Below are positions 33,204-41,962 of a DNA stretch of 64,000 nt, one piece after another; the first letter of the stretch is position 1; each line of letters opens with the position of its first letter. Source of the stretch: an uncultured Mucilaginibacter sp. (GTDB lineage Bacteria; Bacteroidota; Bacteroidia; Sphingobacteriales; Sphingobacteriaceae); the NCBI RefSeq assembly GCF_946479965.1, contig NZ_CAMLHX010000014.1:1-64000 (forward strand). Direction: 5' to 3'. A program made the position numbers and the translations under genes. The notes below the pieces were generated by a model. The model was not told the origin of the DNA, did not search any database, and saw nothing but the letters and a program-made list of their open reading frames with translations.

Positions 33204-33740
33204 ATGAAACGAATACCCCTGATTATATCTTTTTTAATACTTTCTATAACTATTGCCTTTGCACAAAGCGCGGCTACTGTCACAAAATCAAGCATTAAGT
33301 TTCAGATAAAGAACCTGGGCATTAACACCGGCGGAACTATAGGCGGTGTAAAGGCTACTATCGTATTTAACCCGGCCCAGCTGGCAACAAGCAGCATTGA
33401 GGCCACCGCCGATGTTACTACCATAAACACAGACAACGATGAACGTGACGCGCATTTACGCAGCGCCGACTTTTTTGACGTGCAGCGTTACCCGCATATC
33501 ATCATGAAATCGGTATCCTTTAAGCGCAAAAGCGGGGCTAATTATGTGGGAAAATTTAATGTCACTATAAAGGATAAAACCAAGCAATTAGATGTACCCT
33601 TTACTTACGTTGAGAACGGTAACACCGCTACTATAACCGGCACCCTTAAACTTAATCGCCTTGATTTTGGTGTGGGTGGTTCAAGCCTGGTATTGTCAAA
33701 CGACGTTACTGCTACCATAACCGTAGAGATGAGTAAATAG
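33204..33740 (+). CDS. YceI-family secreted protein
   Basis: A 178-residue protein with a signal peptide (MKRIPLIISF to IAFAQ) and a lipocalin-like YceI beta-barrel: SIKFQIKNLGINTGG, the HLRSADFFDVQRYP motif and a closing GVGGSSLVLSNDV. The family binds isoprenoid-type lipids. ATG at 33204 gives a normal signal peptide; an in-frame ATG at 33186 would add six residues. Confidence 0.9.
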   Translation: MKRIPLIISFLILSITIAFAQSAATVTKSSIKFQIKNLGINTGGTIGGVKATIVFNPAQLATSSIEATADVTTINTDNDERDAHLRSADFFDVQRYPHIIMKSVSFKRKSGANYVGKFNVTIKDKTKQLDVPFTYVENGNTATITGTLKLNRLDFGVGGSSLVLSNDVTATITVEMSK

Positions 33741-34055
33741 AAGCAGGGTGTTGCAGAAATATATACAACACTTTGCAACACTCGCAACAGCTTTTTTTTT
33801 GAAAGTGTTTGATTATTAGCTATTTGCAAGTATTAAATGTTTTAACATGCAACACTTTGCAACACCAATATCTTCACATTTTCCAATACTATCTTCACGC
33901 TTTTATCGCTAACATTCTCTAAATAAGAATGTTGCAATTTTTACCTCTGATTTCACTCCTTGCAACAGCTTACCACAACACTTGCTATAGCAAACTTAAC
34001 CTTTCCATATTATCCTGTTAAACTATTCCGTTAGTAATTTCATACTTTTATTGCT
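33741..34055. repeat. Gene-free stretch with GCAACACTTT arrays at 10-base spacing
   Basis: No gene. GCAACACTTTGCAACACC occurs at 33849-33866, and ACAACACTTTGCAACACTCG with GCAACAG follows at 33765-33789; isolated units recur near 33962. Spacing is 9-10 bases. The pattern matches the GGAACACTTT array at 15.56-15.72 kb with G replaced by C. Confidence 0.55.
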
Positions 34056-35120
34056 ATGAAATTCAGGGTACTAATTTTGATCAACGCAGGGGCGGTGGCC
34101 ATCACACTGTCTGCTGTTAATTACTATTTTCAGCGCAGCCTTTACGATATGGCCATCGCCTTTACAGCCACCCTTGTTACCAGCTTTATTGTCTTTTATT
34201 ACCTGATAGAAAAATACATCTACTCAAAAATAATACTCATTTATAAGCTGATACATAACCTTAAACTGGGCCGCGACCTGCGCGACGCTTTGGGCGAACA
34301 TACCAGCGCCGACCCCATCAACGACGTAGAAAAAGAGGTTAAGGAATGGGCCAAACAGAAAAAAACCGAAATTGATGCTTTGAAAACCCAGGAGAAATTC
34401 AGGCGCGACTTTTTATCCAACATATCGCACGAATTTAAAACCCCTTTGTTTGCCATACAGGGATACATAGAAGCCGTACAGGATGATGACCTGGAGGATA
34501 AAGCAATGGCACGCCAGTTTTTAGAGAAGGCATCACGGAATGTAGACCGGCTAAGCTATCTGATAAAAGACCTGGACGAGATATCAAAACTGGAATCGGG
34601 CGAGCTGCCTATTAACTACACCAAATTTAAAATTAACGACCTGATAAAGGAGGTTATGGAAAGTTTGGAGCTAAAGGCAAAGCAGCATAATATTAAGCTA
34701 AGTTTTAAGCAGAAGTACGATGAGGCCACAATGGTAACTGCCGACAGGGACAAAATTACGCAGGTGCTGGTTAATTTGCTGGATAATTCTTTTAAGTATG
34801 GCAAGGAGGATGGTACTACATCGGTAACGCTGTTCGACCTGCATGATACGGTATTGATAGAGGTAACCGATGACGGGATCGGTATTGAAGAAAAATATCT
34901 GCCACGCCTTTTTGAGCGTTTTTTCCGCACAGATGCCAGCCGCTCAAGGCAAATTGGAGGTTCGGGGCTTGGGTTGGCCATTGTTAAGCACATTATAGAG
35001 GCGCACCAGCAAACCATTAATGTACGCAGCACAGAGGGCCTCGGATCAACCTTTGGCTTCACTTTGCAGAAGGTTAAGCAAGGGTTACCATTCCCCGGAT
35101 TACCAATATTAAAAAGTTAA
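34056..35120 (+). CDS. PhoR-like sensor histidine kinase
   Basis: A 354-residue kinase with two N-terminal transmembrane helices, a short cytoplasmic linker, a HisKA domain (His in SNISHEFKTPLFAIQGY) and a HATPase domain (DDGIGIEEKY, GSGLGLAIVKHI). This compact build is that of PhoR-type phosphate sensors. No response-regulator gene is beside it; the PhoU-like and Pit genes follow instead. TACTTTTA lies 5 bases before the ATG, so it may be leaderless. Confidence 0.9.
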   Translation: MKFRVLILINAGAVAITLSAVNYYFQRSLYDMAIAFTATLVTSFIVFYYLIEKYIYSKIILIYKLIHNLKLGRDLRDALGEHTSADPINDVEKEVKEWAKQKKTEIDALKTQEKFRRDFLSNISHEFKTPLFAIQGYIEAVQDDDLEDKAMARQFLEKASRNVDRLSYLIKDLDEISKLESGELPINYTKFKINDLIKEVMESLELKAKQHNIKLSFKQKYDEATMVTADRDKITQVLVNLLDNSFKYGKEDGTTSVTLFDLHDTVLIEVTDDGIGIEEKYLPRLFERFFRTDASRSRQIGGSGLGLAIVKHIIEAHQQTINVRSTEGLGSTFGFTLQKVKQGLPFPGLPILKS

Positions 35121-35133
35121 CATTAACTTAACA
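35117..35133 (+). promoter_or_regulatory. Pho-box-like direct repeat TTAACA-N5-TTAACA
   Basis: Two exact TTAACA units 11 bases apart (35117-35122 and 35128-35133). This matches the classic PhoP-box layout, TTAACA-N5-TTAACA. It overlaps the kinase stop codon and lies 9 bases before the TACCTTTG -7 element of the PhoU-like/Pit genes, taking the place of a -33 box. A regulatory role is inference from position and pattern. Confidence 0.6.
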
Positions 35134-35142
35134 TTGCGAATG

Positions 35143-35150
35143 TACCTTTG
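35143..35150 (+). promoter_or_regulatory. -7 promoter element TACCTTTG before the phosphate-transport genes
   Basis: Full TAnnTTTG match. The predicted start near 35156 gives a leader of about 12 bases to the PhoU-like ATG at 35168. No TTTG is present at -33, where the TTAACA repeats lie. Confidence 0.6.
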
Positions 35151-35167
35151 GTGCAAATATTATTAAA

Positions 35168-35818
35168 ATGTCATTAAACAGTATCTTCCAGTATTTTGTG
35201 CCAAAGGATAAAAAAGTTTTTTTTCCGCTATTTGAACAAGCCGCAAACAATGCCGTAGTAATGTCGACCATTTTGGTTGAAGCGGTTAATTCAAGCAATC
35301 CCGCTACGCGCGAAGAGCTGTTTAAACAAATTGATAAGTTGGAAAATAAAGGCGATGAAATAACCCACCAGGTTTTTTTAGAGTTAGGAAAAAACTTTAT
35401 TACTCCGTTTGACCGCGAAGATATCCACGCGCTTACCAGCGCCATTGATGACGTTGCTGATTATATCCAAGGTGCGGCCAATCGTATGAACCTTTATCGT
35501 ATTGACGATTATAACGAGCATATCCGTAAACTTTGTGAGCTTTGTCTGCAAGGCGCTACTGAGCTTGAAAAAGCAGTGCGCGAATTGAAGGACCTTCGTA
35601 ACGTACGTGCCATAGCCGACTCATGCATTCGCATTAACAGCGTTGAAAATCAAGCCGATTATGTATTTGACCGTGCCGTTGCCGATCTATTCCTTTACGA
35701 GAAAGATGCTATCCGCCTTATAAAATACAAAGAGATCTATGCCGCATTAGAAACCGCCACAGATATGTGCGAGGACGCGGCTGATGTTATGGAATCCATT
35801 TTAGTTAAAAACGCCTAA
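35168..35818 (+). CDS. DUF47 / PhoU-like accessory protein of phosphate transport
   Basis: A 216-residue, all-helical protein of the DUF47 (YkaA) type, related to PhoU. It has the ENKGDEITHQV metal-binding helix and a repeated version near the C-terminus (ENQADYVFDRAV). These proteins accompany Pit transporters and are thought to modulate transport or phosphate signalling. The Pit gene starts 15 bases after its stop. Confidence 0.93.
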   Translation: MSLNSIFQYFVPKDKKVFFPLFEQAANNAVVMSTILVEAVNSSNPATREELFKQIDKLENKGDEITHQVFLELGKNFITPFDREDIHALTSAIDDVADYIQGAANRMNLYRIDDYNEHIRKLCELCLQGATELEKAVRELKDLRNVRAIADSCIRINSVENQADYVFDRAVADLFLYEKDAIRLIKYKEIYAALETATDMCEDAADVMESILVKNA

Positions 35819-35833
35819 TTTTTATAAATTTAA

Positions 35834-36847
35834 ATGGTTACCACCCTTTTAGTTATTGTAGTTGCCCTTGCGTTAATATTTGATTATACCAACGGTTTTC
35901 ACGATGCGGCCAACTCAATAGCCACTGTAGTTTCAACCAAAGTATTAACCCCCTTTCAGGCTGTTGCCTGGGCGGCAGCGTTTAACTTTTTAGCTTATTT
36001 TGTAGTAAAAGATCATAAAGTAGCCAATACCGTAGCAAAAATAGTAATTATGGAATATGTTAATATCCACGTACTATTGGCGGGGCTATTTGCAGCAATT
36101 ACCTGGAACCTTATTACATGGTGGTTTGGTATCCCCTCCAGCTCATCACACACACTTATAGGCGGTTTTGCGGGCGCAGGTATCACCAACGCGCTTTATA
36201 TGGGCGCGGCACCGCTTGATGCTGTTAACATGCATTACATTACTACAATTATAATGTATATAGTTTTGGCCCCCGTAATAGGCTTAACTATTGGCTATAT
36301 TATAACAATTACAATTATGCGGATATGCCGAAACGCAAGGCCTGCCACGGCCGAGCGCTGGTTCAAAGCACTGCAATTGATAACCTCAGCTTTATTAAGT
36401 TTCGCTCACGGTACTAACGATGCACAAAAGGTAATGGGTATACTTTATGTAGCCATGGTAGCAGAGAAAGTAGTGCTGCCGGATGCACCTATGCCTGAGT
36501 GGATACCATTGGCCTGTTATTCGGCAATAGCGTTAGGCACCATGTCTGGTGGTTGGAAGATTGTTAAAACCATGGGTAGCAAGATCACCAAGATCACTTC
36601 ATTAGAGGGTGTTAGCGCTGAAACAGCAGCTGCCATCACATTAAAAATAACCGAGCATTATGGTATACCGGTTTCTACTACACATACCATTACGGGGTCA
36701 ATTATAGGTGTGGGTTTAACAAAACGTATATCAGCCGTACGCTGGGGTGTAACAATCCCCTTAATGTGGGCCTGGATAATTACCATCCCCATATCAGCAA
36801 TATTAGCAGGCACAGTATTTATGCTGATGCGCGTTTTTGGCTACTAA
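35834..36847 (+). CDS. pit: Low-affinity inorganic phosphate transporter (PiT family)
   Basis: A 337-residue membrane protein with about ten helices and both PiT signature repeats: GFHDAANSIATVV near the N-terminus and SFAHGTNDAQKVMG in the second half. It carries phosphate, often as a metal-phosphate complex, driven by protons or sodium. It forms one unit with the PhoU-like gene. Confidence 0.95.
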   Translation: MVTTLLVIVVALALIFDYTNGFHDAANSIATVVSTKVLTPFQAVAWAAAFNFLAYFVVKDHKVANTVAKIVIMEYVNIHVLLAGLFAAITWNLITWWFGIPSSSSHTLIGGFAGAGITNALYMGAAPLDAVNMHYITTIIMYIVLAPVIGLTIGYIITITIMRICRNARPATAERWFKALQLITSALLSFAHGTNDAQKVMGILYVAMVAEKVVLPDAPMPEWIPLACYSAIALGTMSGGWKIVKTMGSKITKITSLEGVSAETAAAITLKITEHYGIPVSTTHTITGSIIGVGLTKRISAVRWGVTIPLMWAWIITIPISAILAGTVFMLMRVFGY

Positions 36848-36878
36848 AACTCTTTTACCCTTTTGATGTTGTAACGGT

Positions 36879-37616
36879 ATGAAAAGATATTTGTACCTGC
36901 TGTTACCTGCCCTGTTAATTTCTTTGCCTTTTTCGGGATGCGACGTTGCACAACAGGCAGCCAATGCCGTTATCAACTCGCAGGGCCAGCCAACCACACT
37001 GGAAATTACCAATGGCTTAAAGCAAGCCCTTGAGCTGGCATCAAATAACAGTTCCGAGCAGCTATCAGCGGTGGATGGCTTTTTTGCCAATGCAGCCGTT
37101 AAAATATTGTTTCCGCCCGAGGCACGTAAAGCTGAAAGTACCTTACGCAGTATTGGTTTAGGCAAACTGGCTGATAATGTGATACTATCACTTAACCGCG
37201 CTGCCGAAGATGCCGCTAAACAAGCAAAACCCATATTTGTAAGCGCTGTAAAGCAAATGACCTTGCAGGACGTTACCAATATTCTGTTAGGCAGCCAGGA
37301 TGCCGCCACGCAATATTTTAAACGCACCACCACTACCGAATTGGTGAATCAATTTAAGCCCGTAATACAAACAAGTTTGAGCAAAGTGGGCGCTACCCGT
37401 TATTATACGGATGCGGTGACCGCTTATAATAAAATACCGCTGGTAACTAAACTGAACCCGGATATAGGCGAATATGTTACGCAGAAAGCCGTTGAGGGAG
37501 TGTTTTACCAGATAGCGCAGGAAGAACTTAAAATACGCCAGAACATTAGTTTCCGTACAACGCCTTTACTGCAAAAAGTATTTGGCTACGCTGATAGAAA
37601 CAAACGCACAATGTAA
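36879..37616 (+). CDS. DUF4197 lipoprotein
   Basis: A 245-residue lipoprotein (lipobox LPFSGC) followed by an all-helical DUF4197 domain with TTLEITNGLKQALELAS near its start and QKAVEGVFYQIAQEE near the end. Function is unknown. It follows pit by 31 bases but has no clear link to phosphate transport. Confidence 0.85.
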   Translation: MKRYLYLLLPALLISLPFSGCDVAQQAANAVINSQGQPTTLEITNGLKQALELASNNSSEQLSAVDGFFANAAVKILFPPEARKAESTLRSIGLGKLADNVILSLNRAAEDAAKQAKPIFVSAVKQMTLQDVTNILLGSQDAATQYFKRTTTTELVNQFKPVIQTSLSKVGATRYYTDAVTAYNKIPLVTKLNPDIGEYVTQKAVEGVFYQIAQEELKIRQNISFRTTPLLQKVFGYADRNKRTM

Positions 37617-37620
37617 TCTA

Positions 37621-38898
37621 TCATTTTTCGGGTTTGTGGAATTTAACCGTTACGGTTATTTTCTTCGGCTGTCCCTTCGGACTTCCCACCCATTCAGGAC
37701 CGTTTTTTATGAGCTGGATGGCTTTTTGCCCCGCGATATCATTATCCGCTTTATTGATCTCGAAGTTACTTAGTGAGCCGTCCTTTTGAACGGTGAAACT
37801 AACCCTTGAACTGGCTGTTTTTCCGTTAGGTAATACTGAATTGGCATTTAGATATTTTTGAAAGTTGTCCCAACCATATTTAGGTTGTGCATCCGGCTGT
37901 GTTCCTTCCGGCCTGGCTATCACCACTTCGTTTAACGTCATCTGTTCCGGCTCAAGCATCACTTTAGCCGGCGCATCTTTAGCATCTACGGTCCGCGCAC
38001 GGTAACCTATATAATTATAGCTAATATTTGTATTAAGGCTGTCAATATTTAGTGTATACGCGCCATCTTTATCGGTAAACGTGGAGCTGGCATTGTTCCC
38101 CGCCCTAACGGAAACACCAGGCAATGGCTGGCCGTCCTCGCTTAATACTTTTCCCTTTATGGTGGCCGATACAACTGTAGAAGGCGCAGCTTTTGCCGCC
38201 GCAATTGTTTGCTCTTTTAAAACATCAGTTTGCGCTTTGCTGCGTTGCTTAGCATAGCCCATCACAACCATTTCGTTAAACGGCACTGAATCTTTCTTTG
38301 CGCGGGCACTTACCGGCGCCTGAGCGTCTTCAAACAGGTTATTGTCCCGTACACCAGATGAAGCAATTTCAGCTGTTTCGTCGGAGGTTACCGGCACATC
38401 GTAGGCGTTTCCTTCGGATTTGTTATAATAGGTACGTTGCAGTGATTGTACTGGGGATCTTAATATCGCTTTAGGCCTGTTATTCGAAGCTAAAAGGGAA
38501 TCTTTATTGATGACGATCTGCGGTTCATTAACAAGCGGAGATGGAGTAACCGAGGTATGATCAGTTTCTACATGCGCGGCAATCTGAGCCTTATCTATCG
38601 CCGGGCGCGACATTATCCACCAACCGCCAACACCCAACACCGCTATAACCGAAGCTGCCATAGCCAGCGTACTTAAAGAAATGATACGCCCTTTTGGCTT
38701 TTGTAAACGATGCTGCAAAGTAGCAGAAAGATCTGCAGAAGCCTTGCTTTGGTTCCCGGCAGTTTCATAACCCTCCATCGCATCCATCAAAAAGGGATCG
38801 TCAAGGGCGCGGCGTTCCAGCTCGTACATCGCACGCGTATCCAGCTTCCCTTCCAGGTACTTTTTAATTTGCAATATGTCGGCGTTCCTGCTATCCAC
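37621..38898 (-). CDS. Anti-sigma-like membrane protein with carboxypeptidase-regulatory and TonB-type domains
   Basis: A 425-residue protein in four parts. Residues 1-70 are a soluble, helical segment starting MDSRNADILQIKKYLEGKLD, the position and style of Bacteroidota anti-sigma domains. A transmembrane helix lies at about 73-92. The periplasmic part has a carboxypeptidase-regulatory-like domain (about 245-312, starting GKVLSEDGQPLPGVSV) and a C-terminal TonB-like domain (about 340-423). It overlaps the ECF sigma gene by 8 bases, so the two almost certainly work together. Confidence 0.82.
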   Translation of the reverse strand: MDSRNADILQIKKYLEGKLDTRAMYELERRALDDPFLMDAMEGYETAGNQSKASADLSATLQHRLQKPKGRIISLSTLAMAASVIAVLGVGGWWIMSRPAIDKAQIAAHVETDHTSVTPSPLVNEPQIVINKDSLLASNNRPKAILRSPVQSLQRTYYNKSEGNAYDVPVTSDETAEIASSGVRDNNLFEDAQAPVSARAKKDSVPFNEMVVMGYAKQRSKAQTDVLKEQTIAAAKAAPSTVVSATIKGKVLSEDGQPLPGVSVRAGNNASSTFTDKDGAYTLNIDSLNTNISYNYIGYRARTVDAKDAPAKVMLEPEQMTLNEVVIARPEGTQPDAQPKYGWDNFQKYLNANSVLPNGKTASSRVSFTVQKDGSLSNFEINKADNDIAGQKAIQLIKNGPEWVGSPKGQPKKITVTVKFHKPEK

Positions 38899-39460
38899 TG
38901 CTTCTCTCTAAACAAATTTTAAGGTTGCGTTTACCGTTTTGTATATAGCTTTTAACCTCGTTAAGTGTAAAACCGGTTAAGTCGGCTATTTCTTTATAGC
39001 ATTTCTCTTTTAAATAAAACAGATCAACGCTTTGTTTTTGCGCGGGGATCAATTTATCCATGCATTTTTCTAAAGCGGTAAGCGCTTCTTCCCTGTTGTT
39101 ATCTTCAGGATGCAAAACAGGGTTAAATTCCATAAAGTCATCCAAACCAACTGTTTCCATTTTTTTGCCGGAGCGTAATTGCATTAAACAATAATTACGC
39201 GCCAACACATATAACCAGCTCCTGAACTGCTTCACCTCATGCTGTTTTACCTTGGTTACCAGCTCTTCAAAAATTGCCATTACTGCATCTTTTGATGGTT
39301 CTTCGTCCTGCAGGTATTTTAAACAAACCCCATAAACAAGCTGCATATATTTTTGATACAACCTACCTAACACAGCCAGATCGCCGCTTTCGCGATATCG
39401 GTTTAGCAGCTCGTTATCATCTGCATCATCAGGCCTAACTGGTTTGGTAAAAAACTTCAC
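38891..39460 (-). CDS. ECF-type RNA polymerase sigma factor
   Basis: A 189-residue sigma factor with region 2 (LYQKYMQLVYGVCLKYL, then FRSWLYVLARNYCL) and region 4 (PAQKQSVDLFYLKEKCYKEIADLTGF followed by the DNA-contact helix). It starts at a GTG (39460). The minus-strand -7 element TAGTTTTG lies 7 bases upstream. It is coupled to the membrane anti-sigma-like gene by an 8-base overlap. Confidence 0.92.
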   Translation of the reverse strand: MKFFTKPVRPDDADDNELLNRYRESGDLAVLGRLYQKYMQLVYGVCLKYLQDEEPSKDAVMAIFEELVTKVKQHEVKQFRSWLYVLARNYCLMQLRSGKKMETVGLDDFMEFNPVLHPEDNNREEALTALEKCMDKLIPAQKQSVDLFYLKEKCYKEIADLTGFTLNEVKSYIQNGKRNLKICLERSSG

Positions 39461-39467
39461 GGATTAA

Positions 39468-39475
39468 CAAAACTA
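39468..39475 (-). promoter_or_regulatory. -7 promoter element TAGTTTTG for the ECF sigma gene
   Basis: CAAAACTA on the plus strand. Full TAnnTTTG match, 7 bases before the GTG start, so the transcript is probably leaderless. No -33 match at 19 bases. Confidence 0.5.
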
Positions 39476-39524
39476 ACTGTTTTTGGGGGATTTATGAAAT
39501 GAGGGCAGCGCGTTCAAAAATGGG

Positions 39525-40091
39525 TTAGACAATCTTCAAATTATACTTATGCAGCAATCCCGGCAAGCTATGGGTGGCGAAAATGGCTTTGTTTAAGGTG
39601 TTCAGTTCAGGCTCAATTATAAAATCATAAGCGGTGCTGAAGTTAACCGAAGTGAGATTGGTTTGCCTGAAAACGGTATCCAACAAATTGCATTCATCAA
39701 ATACAGACCCGCTCAGATCTGCTTGCGTAAAGGTGGTTTCTTTTAATGACGATGTTACAAACTTTGTCTTCAGCATCTTTTTGCCCATAAACGACGAGTA
39801 ATCTAAAATGCAGGCATCAAATTCAACCGCGAACAGAAAATCGGCACATTGGCTAAAGTTTACACCTAGTATTTTACACCTCTTAAATACAGCATTGTTA
39901 AGCGTTGATCGGTCCCACTTCATCATTGACAGGTCGCAATCTTCAAAAACACAATCAATAAACTTTGCCTGTGCAAATTCACTTTCTTTAAGGTCGCATT
40001 TTTTAAAAGTGCAGTTATTGAACTCGCCGCCACGGGTAGTTTGCCCTGCGAAGCTTTGGCTGTTGAAAATTTTATCGTCGTGTATTTCCAT
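39525..40091 (-). CDS. Pentapeptide-repeat protein
   Basis: A 188-residue protein built from repeated A(D/N)LxX-type pentapeptides (for example TFKKCDLKESEFAQAKF and TFTQADLSGSVFDECNLL), forming the right-handed beta-helix of the Qnr/pentapeptide family. Some members protect DNA gyrase; nothing in the sequence proves that here. Confidence 0.88.
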   Translation of the reverse strand: MEIHDDKIFNSQSFAGQTTRGGEFNNCTFKKCDLKESEFAQAKFIDCVFEDCDLSMMKWDRSTLNNAVFKRCKILGVNFSQCADFLFAVEFDACILDYSSFMGKKMLKTKFVTSSLKETTFTQADLSGSVFDECNLLDTVFRQTNLTSVNFSTAYDFIIEPELNTLNKAIFATHSLPGLLHKYNLKIV

Positions 40092-40144
40092 GTAATTTCG
40101 CTCTAAAACAAAATAGCGATGAGTTAAAACCCACCGCTATCCCT

Positions 40145-40178
40145 ATCTTGATTCTTGACTCTTGTTTCTTGATTCTCT
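40145..40178. repeat. TTGATTCTTGACTCTTGTTT repeat, pentapeptide gene / pdhC gap
   Basis: TCTTGATTCTTGACTCTTG followed by TTTCTTGATTCTC; same family as at 8791 and 25304. Confidence 0.65.
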
Positions 40179-40181
40179 AAC

Positions 40182-41846
40182 TTATATCAGTAACCGAACC
40201 GGCTCTTCTAACAATGATTTCAGAGTTTGCAGGAATGCGGCTGCCAAAGCGCCGTCAACCACACGGTGATCACTGCTTAAGGTTACTTTCATAACATTGC
40301 CTGGTACAACAGCGCCGTTTTTAACAACCGGTACAGCCTGTATACCGCTTACCGCAAGAATACACGCGTTAGGTGTGTTAATGATAGCCGTAAACTCGTC
40401 AACACCAAACATACCTAGGTTAGATATGGTAAACGTTGAGCCCTCCATTTCGGCAGGCTGTAATTTTTTACTTTTTGATTTACCGGCCAGATCCTTAACC
40501 TCTAAAGATATATGGGTTAAAGATTTACCATCAGCAAATTTAATAACCGGAACCAGCAAGCCTTCGTCAACTGCAACAGCTACGCCAATATGAACGTGCT
40601 CGTTAGTGCGGATCTTATCACCCTGGAAAGCTGAGTTAATTGCCGGGTGTTGTTTTAAGGCAACGGCACAGGCTTTAACCACAAAATCGTTAAATGAGAT
40701 CTTAACAGGGGCAACCGCGTTGATCTTGGTACGGGCCTCAATAGCCTGATCCATATCAATAGACATGGTTACATAAAAATGCGGCGCGGTAAATAAGCTC
40801 TCGCTTAAGCGGCGGCTGATTGCTTTGCGCATTTGTGTAACCGGTCTTTCGGTAAATTTCTCTTCGCCGGTAAAGGTTGGTAAAGTTATAGGTGCCGCGG
40901 CTGGTTTAGCAGCAGGTGCGGCCTCAGCAGGAGCCGATGCAGCTGCAGGAGCAGCGGCTTTCCCTTCGCCCGGTTTAAAGTCTTCTATATCTTTTTTAAC
41001 AATACGGCCACCCTCTGCGCTGCCTTTAACAGCAGTAAGATCGATGCCTTTGTCCTTAGCCATTTTGCGGGCCAATGGCGATGCTTTTACGCGGCTATCG
41101 TCAGAACCCTCAGAAGCTTCTTCAGCAGCTTGAGCACTTTCCGCAGCAGGTGCTTCAGCGCCTTCGGCTGGTTTAGTTTCAGCAGCAGAAGCGCTGCCAC
41201 TATCTTGCAATAGCGGCGTAATATCAGTACCCTCTTTACCTACAATAGCTATAATGCCATTAACTGGAGCAGCTTCACCCTCTTTAGGGCCAATGTATAA
41301 TAGTGTACCACTTTCGTAACCAACTACTTCCATGGTGGCCTTATCAGTTTCAACATCAGCCAATGAATCGTCTGATTTTACCTTATCGCCAACCTTAAAG
41401 TTCCATTTATTGATAACACCTTCTGTCATTGTATCGCTCAAGGCAGGCATACGGATAACAGTTGCAGGGATGCTTGAAAGATCAACTTTAGCAGCAGGTG
41501 CAGGTGTAGCAGCAAGCGCTTTATCAGCTGTAGCCGCAGGGGCTTTTTCTTCTTCTTTTTTCTCGGCAGGGGCAGCAGCACCTTCAAGCAATGCTTTATA
41601 ATCCTCGCCCTCTTTGCCTATTACAGCTATAACGGTATCAACAGGCGCCGCTTGTCCTTCTTCAATACCAATGTATAAAAGGCTGCCGTCCTGGTATGAT
41701 TCAAAATCCATTGTGGCTTTATCAGTCTCTATTTCGGCCAGCACATCGCCCGATTTTACCTTGTCGCCAACTTTTTTATGCCATTTTGCTAAAACACCCT
41801 CAGTCATGGTGTCGCTCATTTTCGGCATTTTAACTACTTCGGCCAT
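40182..41846 (-). CDS. pdhC: Pyruvate dehydrogenase E2, dihydrolipoamide acetyltransferase
   Basis: A 554-residue E2 with two lipoyl domains (about 1-75 and 125-205), each with the lipoylated Lys in ETDKATM. A peripheral-subunit-binding domain follows (about 255-295, KASPLARKMAKDKGIDL), then Ala/Pro-rich linkers and the catalytic domain (about 325-554) with the active-site DHRVVDGA. It makes acetyl-CoA in the pyruvate dehydrogenase complex. E1-alpha lies upstream on the same strand; E1-beta and E3 are not in the window. Confidence 0.96.
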   Translation of the reverse strand: MAEVVKMPKMSDTMTEGVLAKWHKKVGDKVKSGDVLAEIETDKATMDFESYQDGSLLYIGIEEGQAAPVDTVIAVIGKEGEDYKALLEGAAAPAEKKEEEKAPAATADKALAATPAPAAKVDLSSIPATVIRMPALSDTMTEGVINKWNFKVGDKVKSDDSLADVETDKATMEVVGYESGTLLYIGPKEGEAAPVNGIIAIVGKEGTDITPLLQDSGSASAAETKPAEGAEAPAAESAQAAEEASEGSDDSRVKASPLARKMAKDKGIDLTAVKGSAEGGRIVKKDIEDFKPGEGKAAAPAAASAPAEAAPAAKPAAAPITLPTFTGEEKFTERPVTQMRKAISRRLSESLFTAPHFYVTMSIDMDQAIEARTKINAVAPVKISFNDFVVKACAVALKQHPAINSAFQGDKIRTNEHVHIGVAVAVDEGLLVPVIKFADGKSLTHISLEVKDLAGKSKSKKLQPAEMEGSTFTISNLGMFGVDEFTAIINTPNACILAVSGIQAVPVVKNGAVVPGNVMKVTLSSDHRVVDGALAAAFLQTLKSLLEEPVRLLI

Positions 41847-41849
41847 TGT

Positions 41850-41962
41850 ATAATTATTGAATTAGTGAGTTATTGAATTAGTGATTAGCAAAATGATATT
41901 GAATAATGTTTTAATTGATTTAAAATTCAACAAATCAATAATCCATTAATTCAATAATTAGC
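41850..41962. repeat. TTATTGAATTAGTGAGTTAT repeat between pdhA and pdhC
   Basis: Two direct copies of TTATTGAATTAGTGA (41853-41885) and inverted copies (CCATTAATTCAATAATTA) at 41942-41959 fill the gap. AT-rich and palindromic; no other copy in the window. Confidence 0.55.

Noticed and set aside
35117..35133. TTAACA pair as a plain AT-rich coincidence
   Set aside because: Kept as a finding because the two hexamers are exact, 11 bases apart and placed at the -33 position before phosphate genes, but chance cannot be excluded without a genome-wide count.
40825..41133. Alanine-rich plus-strand frame over pdhC
   Set aside because: It mirrors the Ala/Pro linkers of E2 on the opposite strand; typical shadow.
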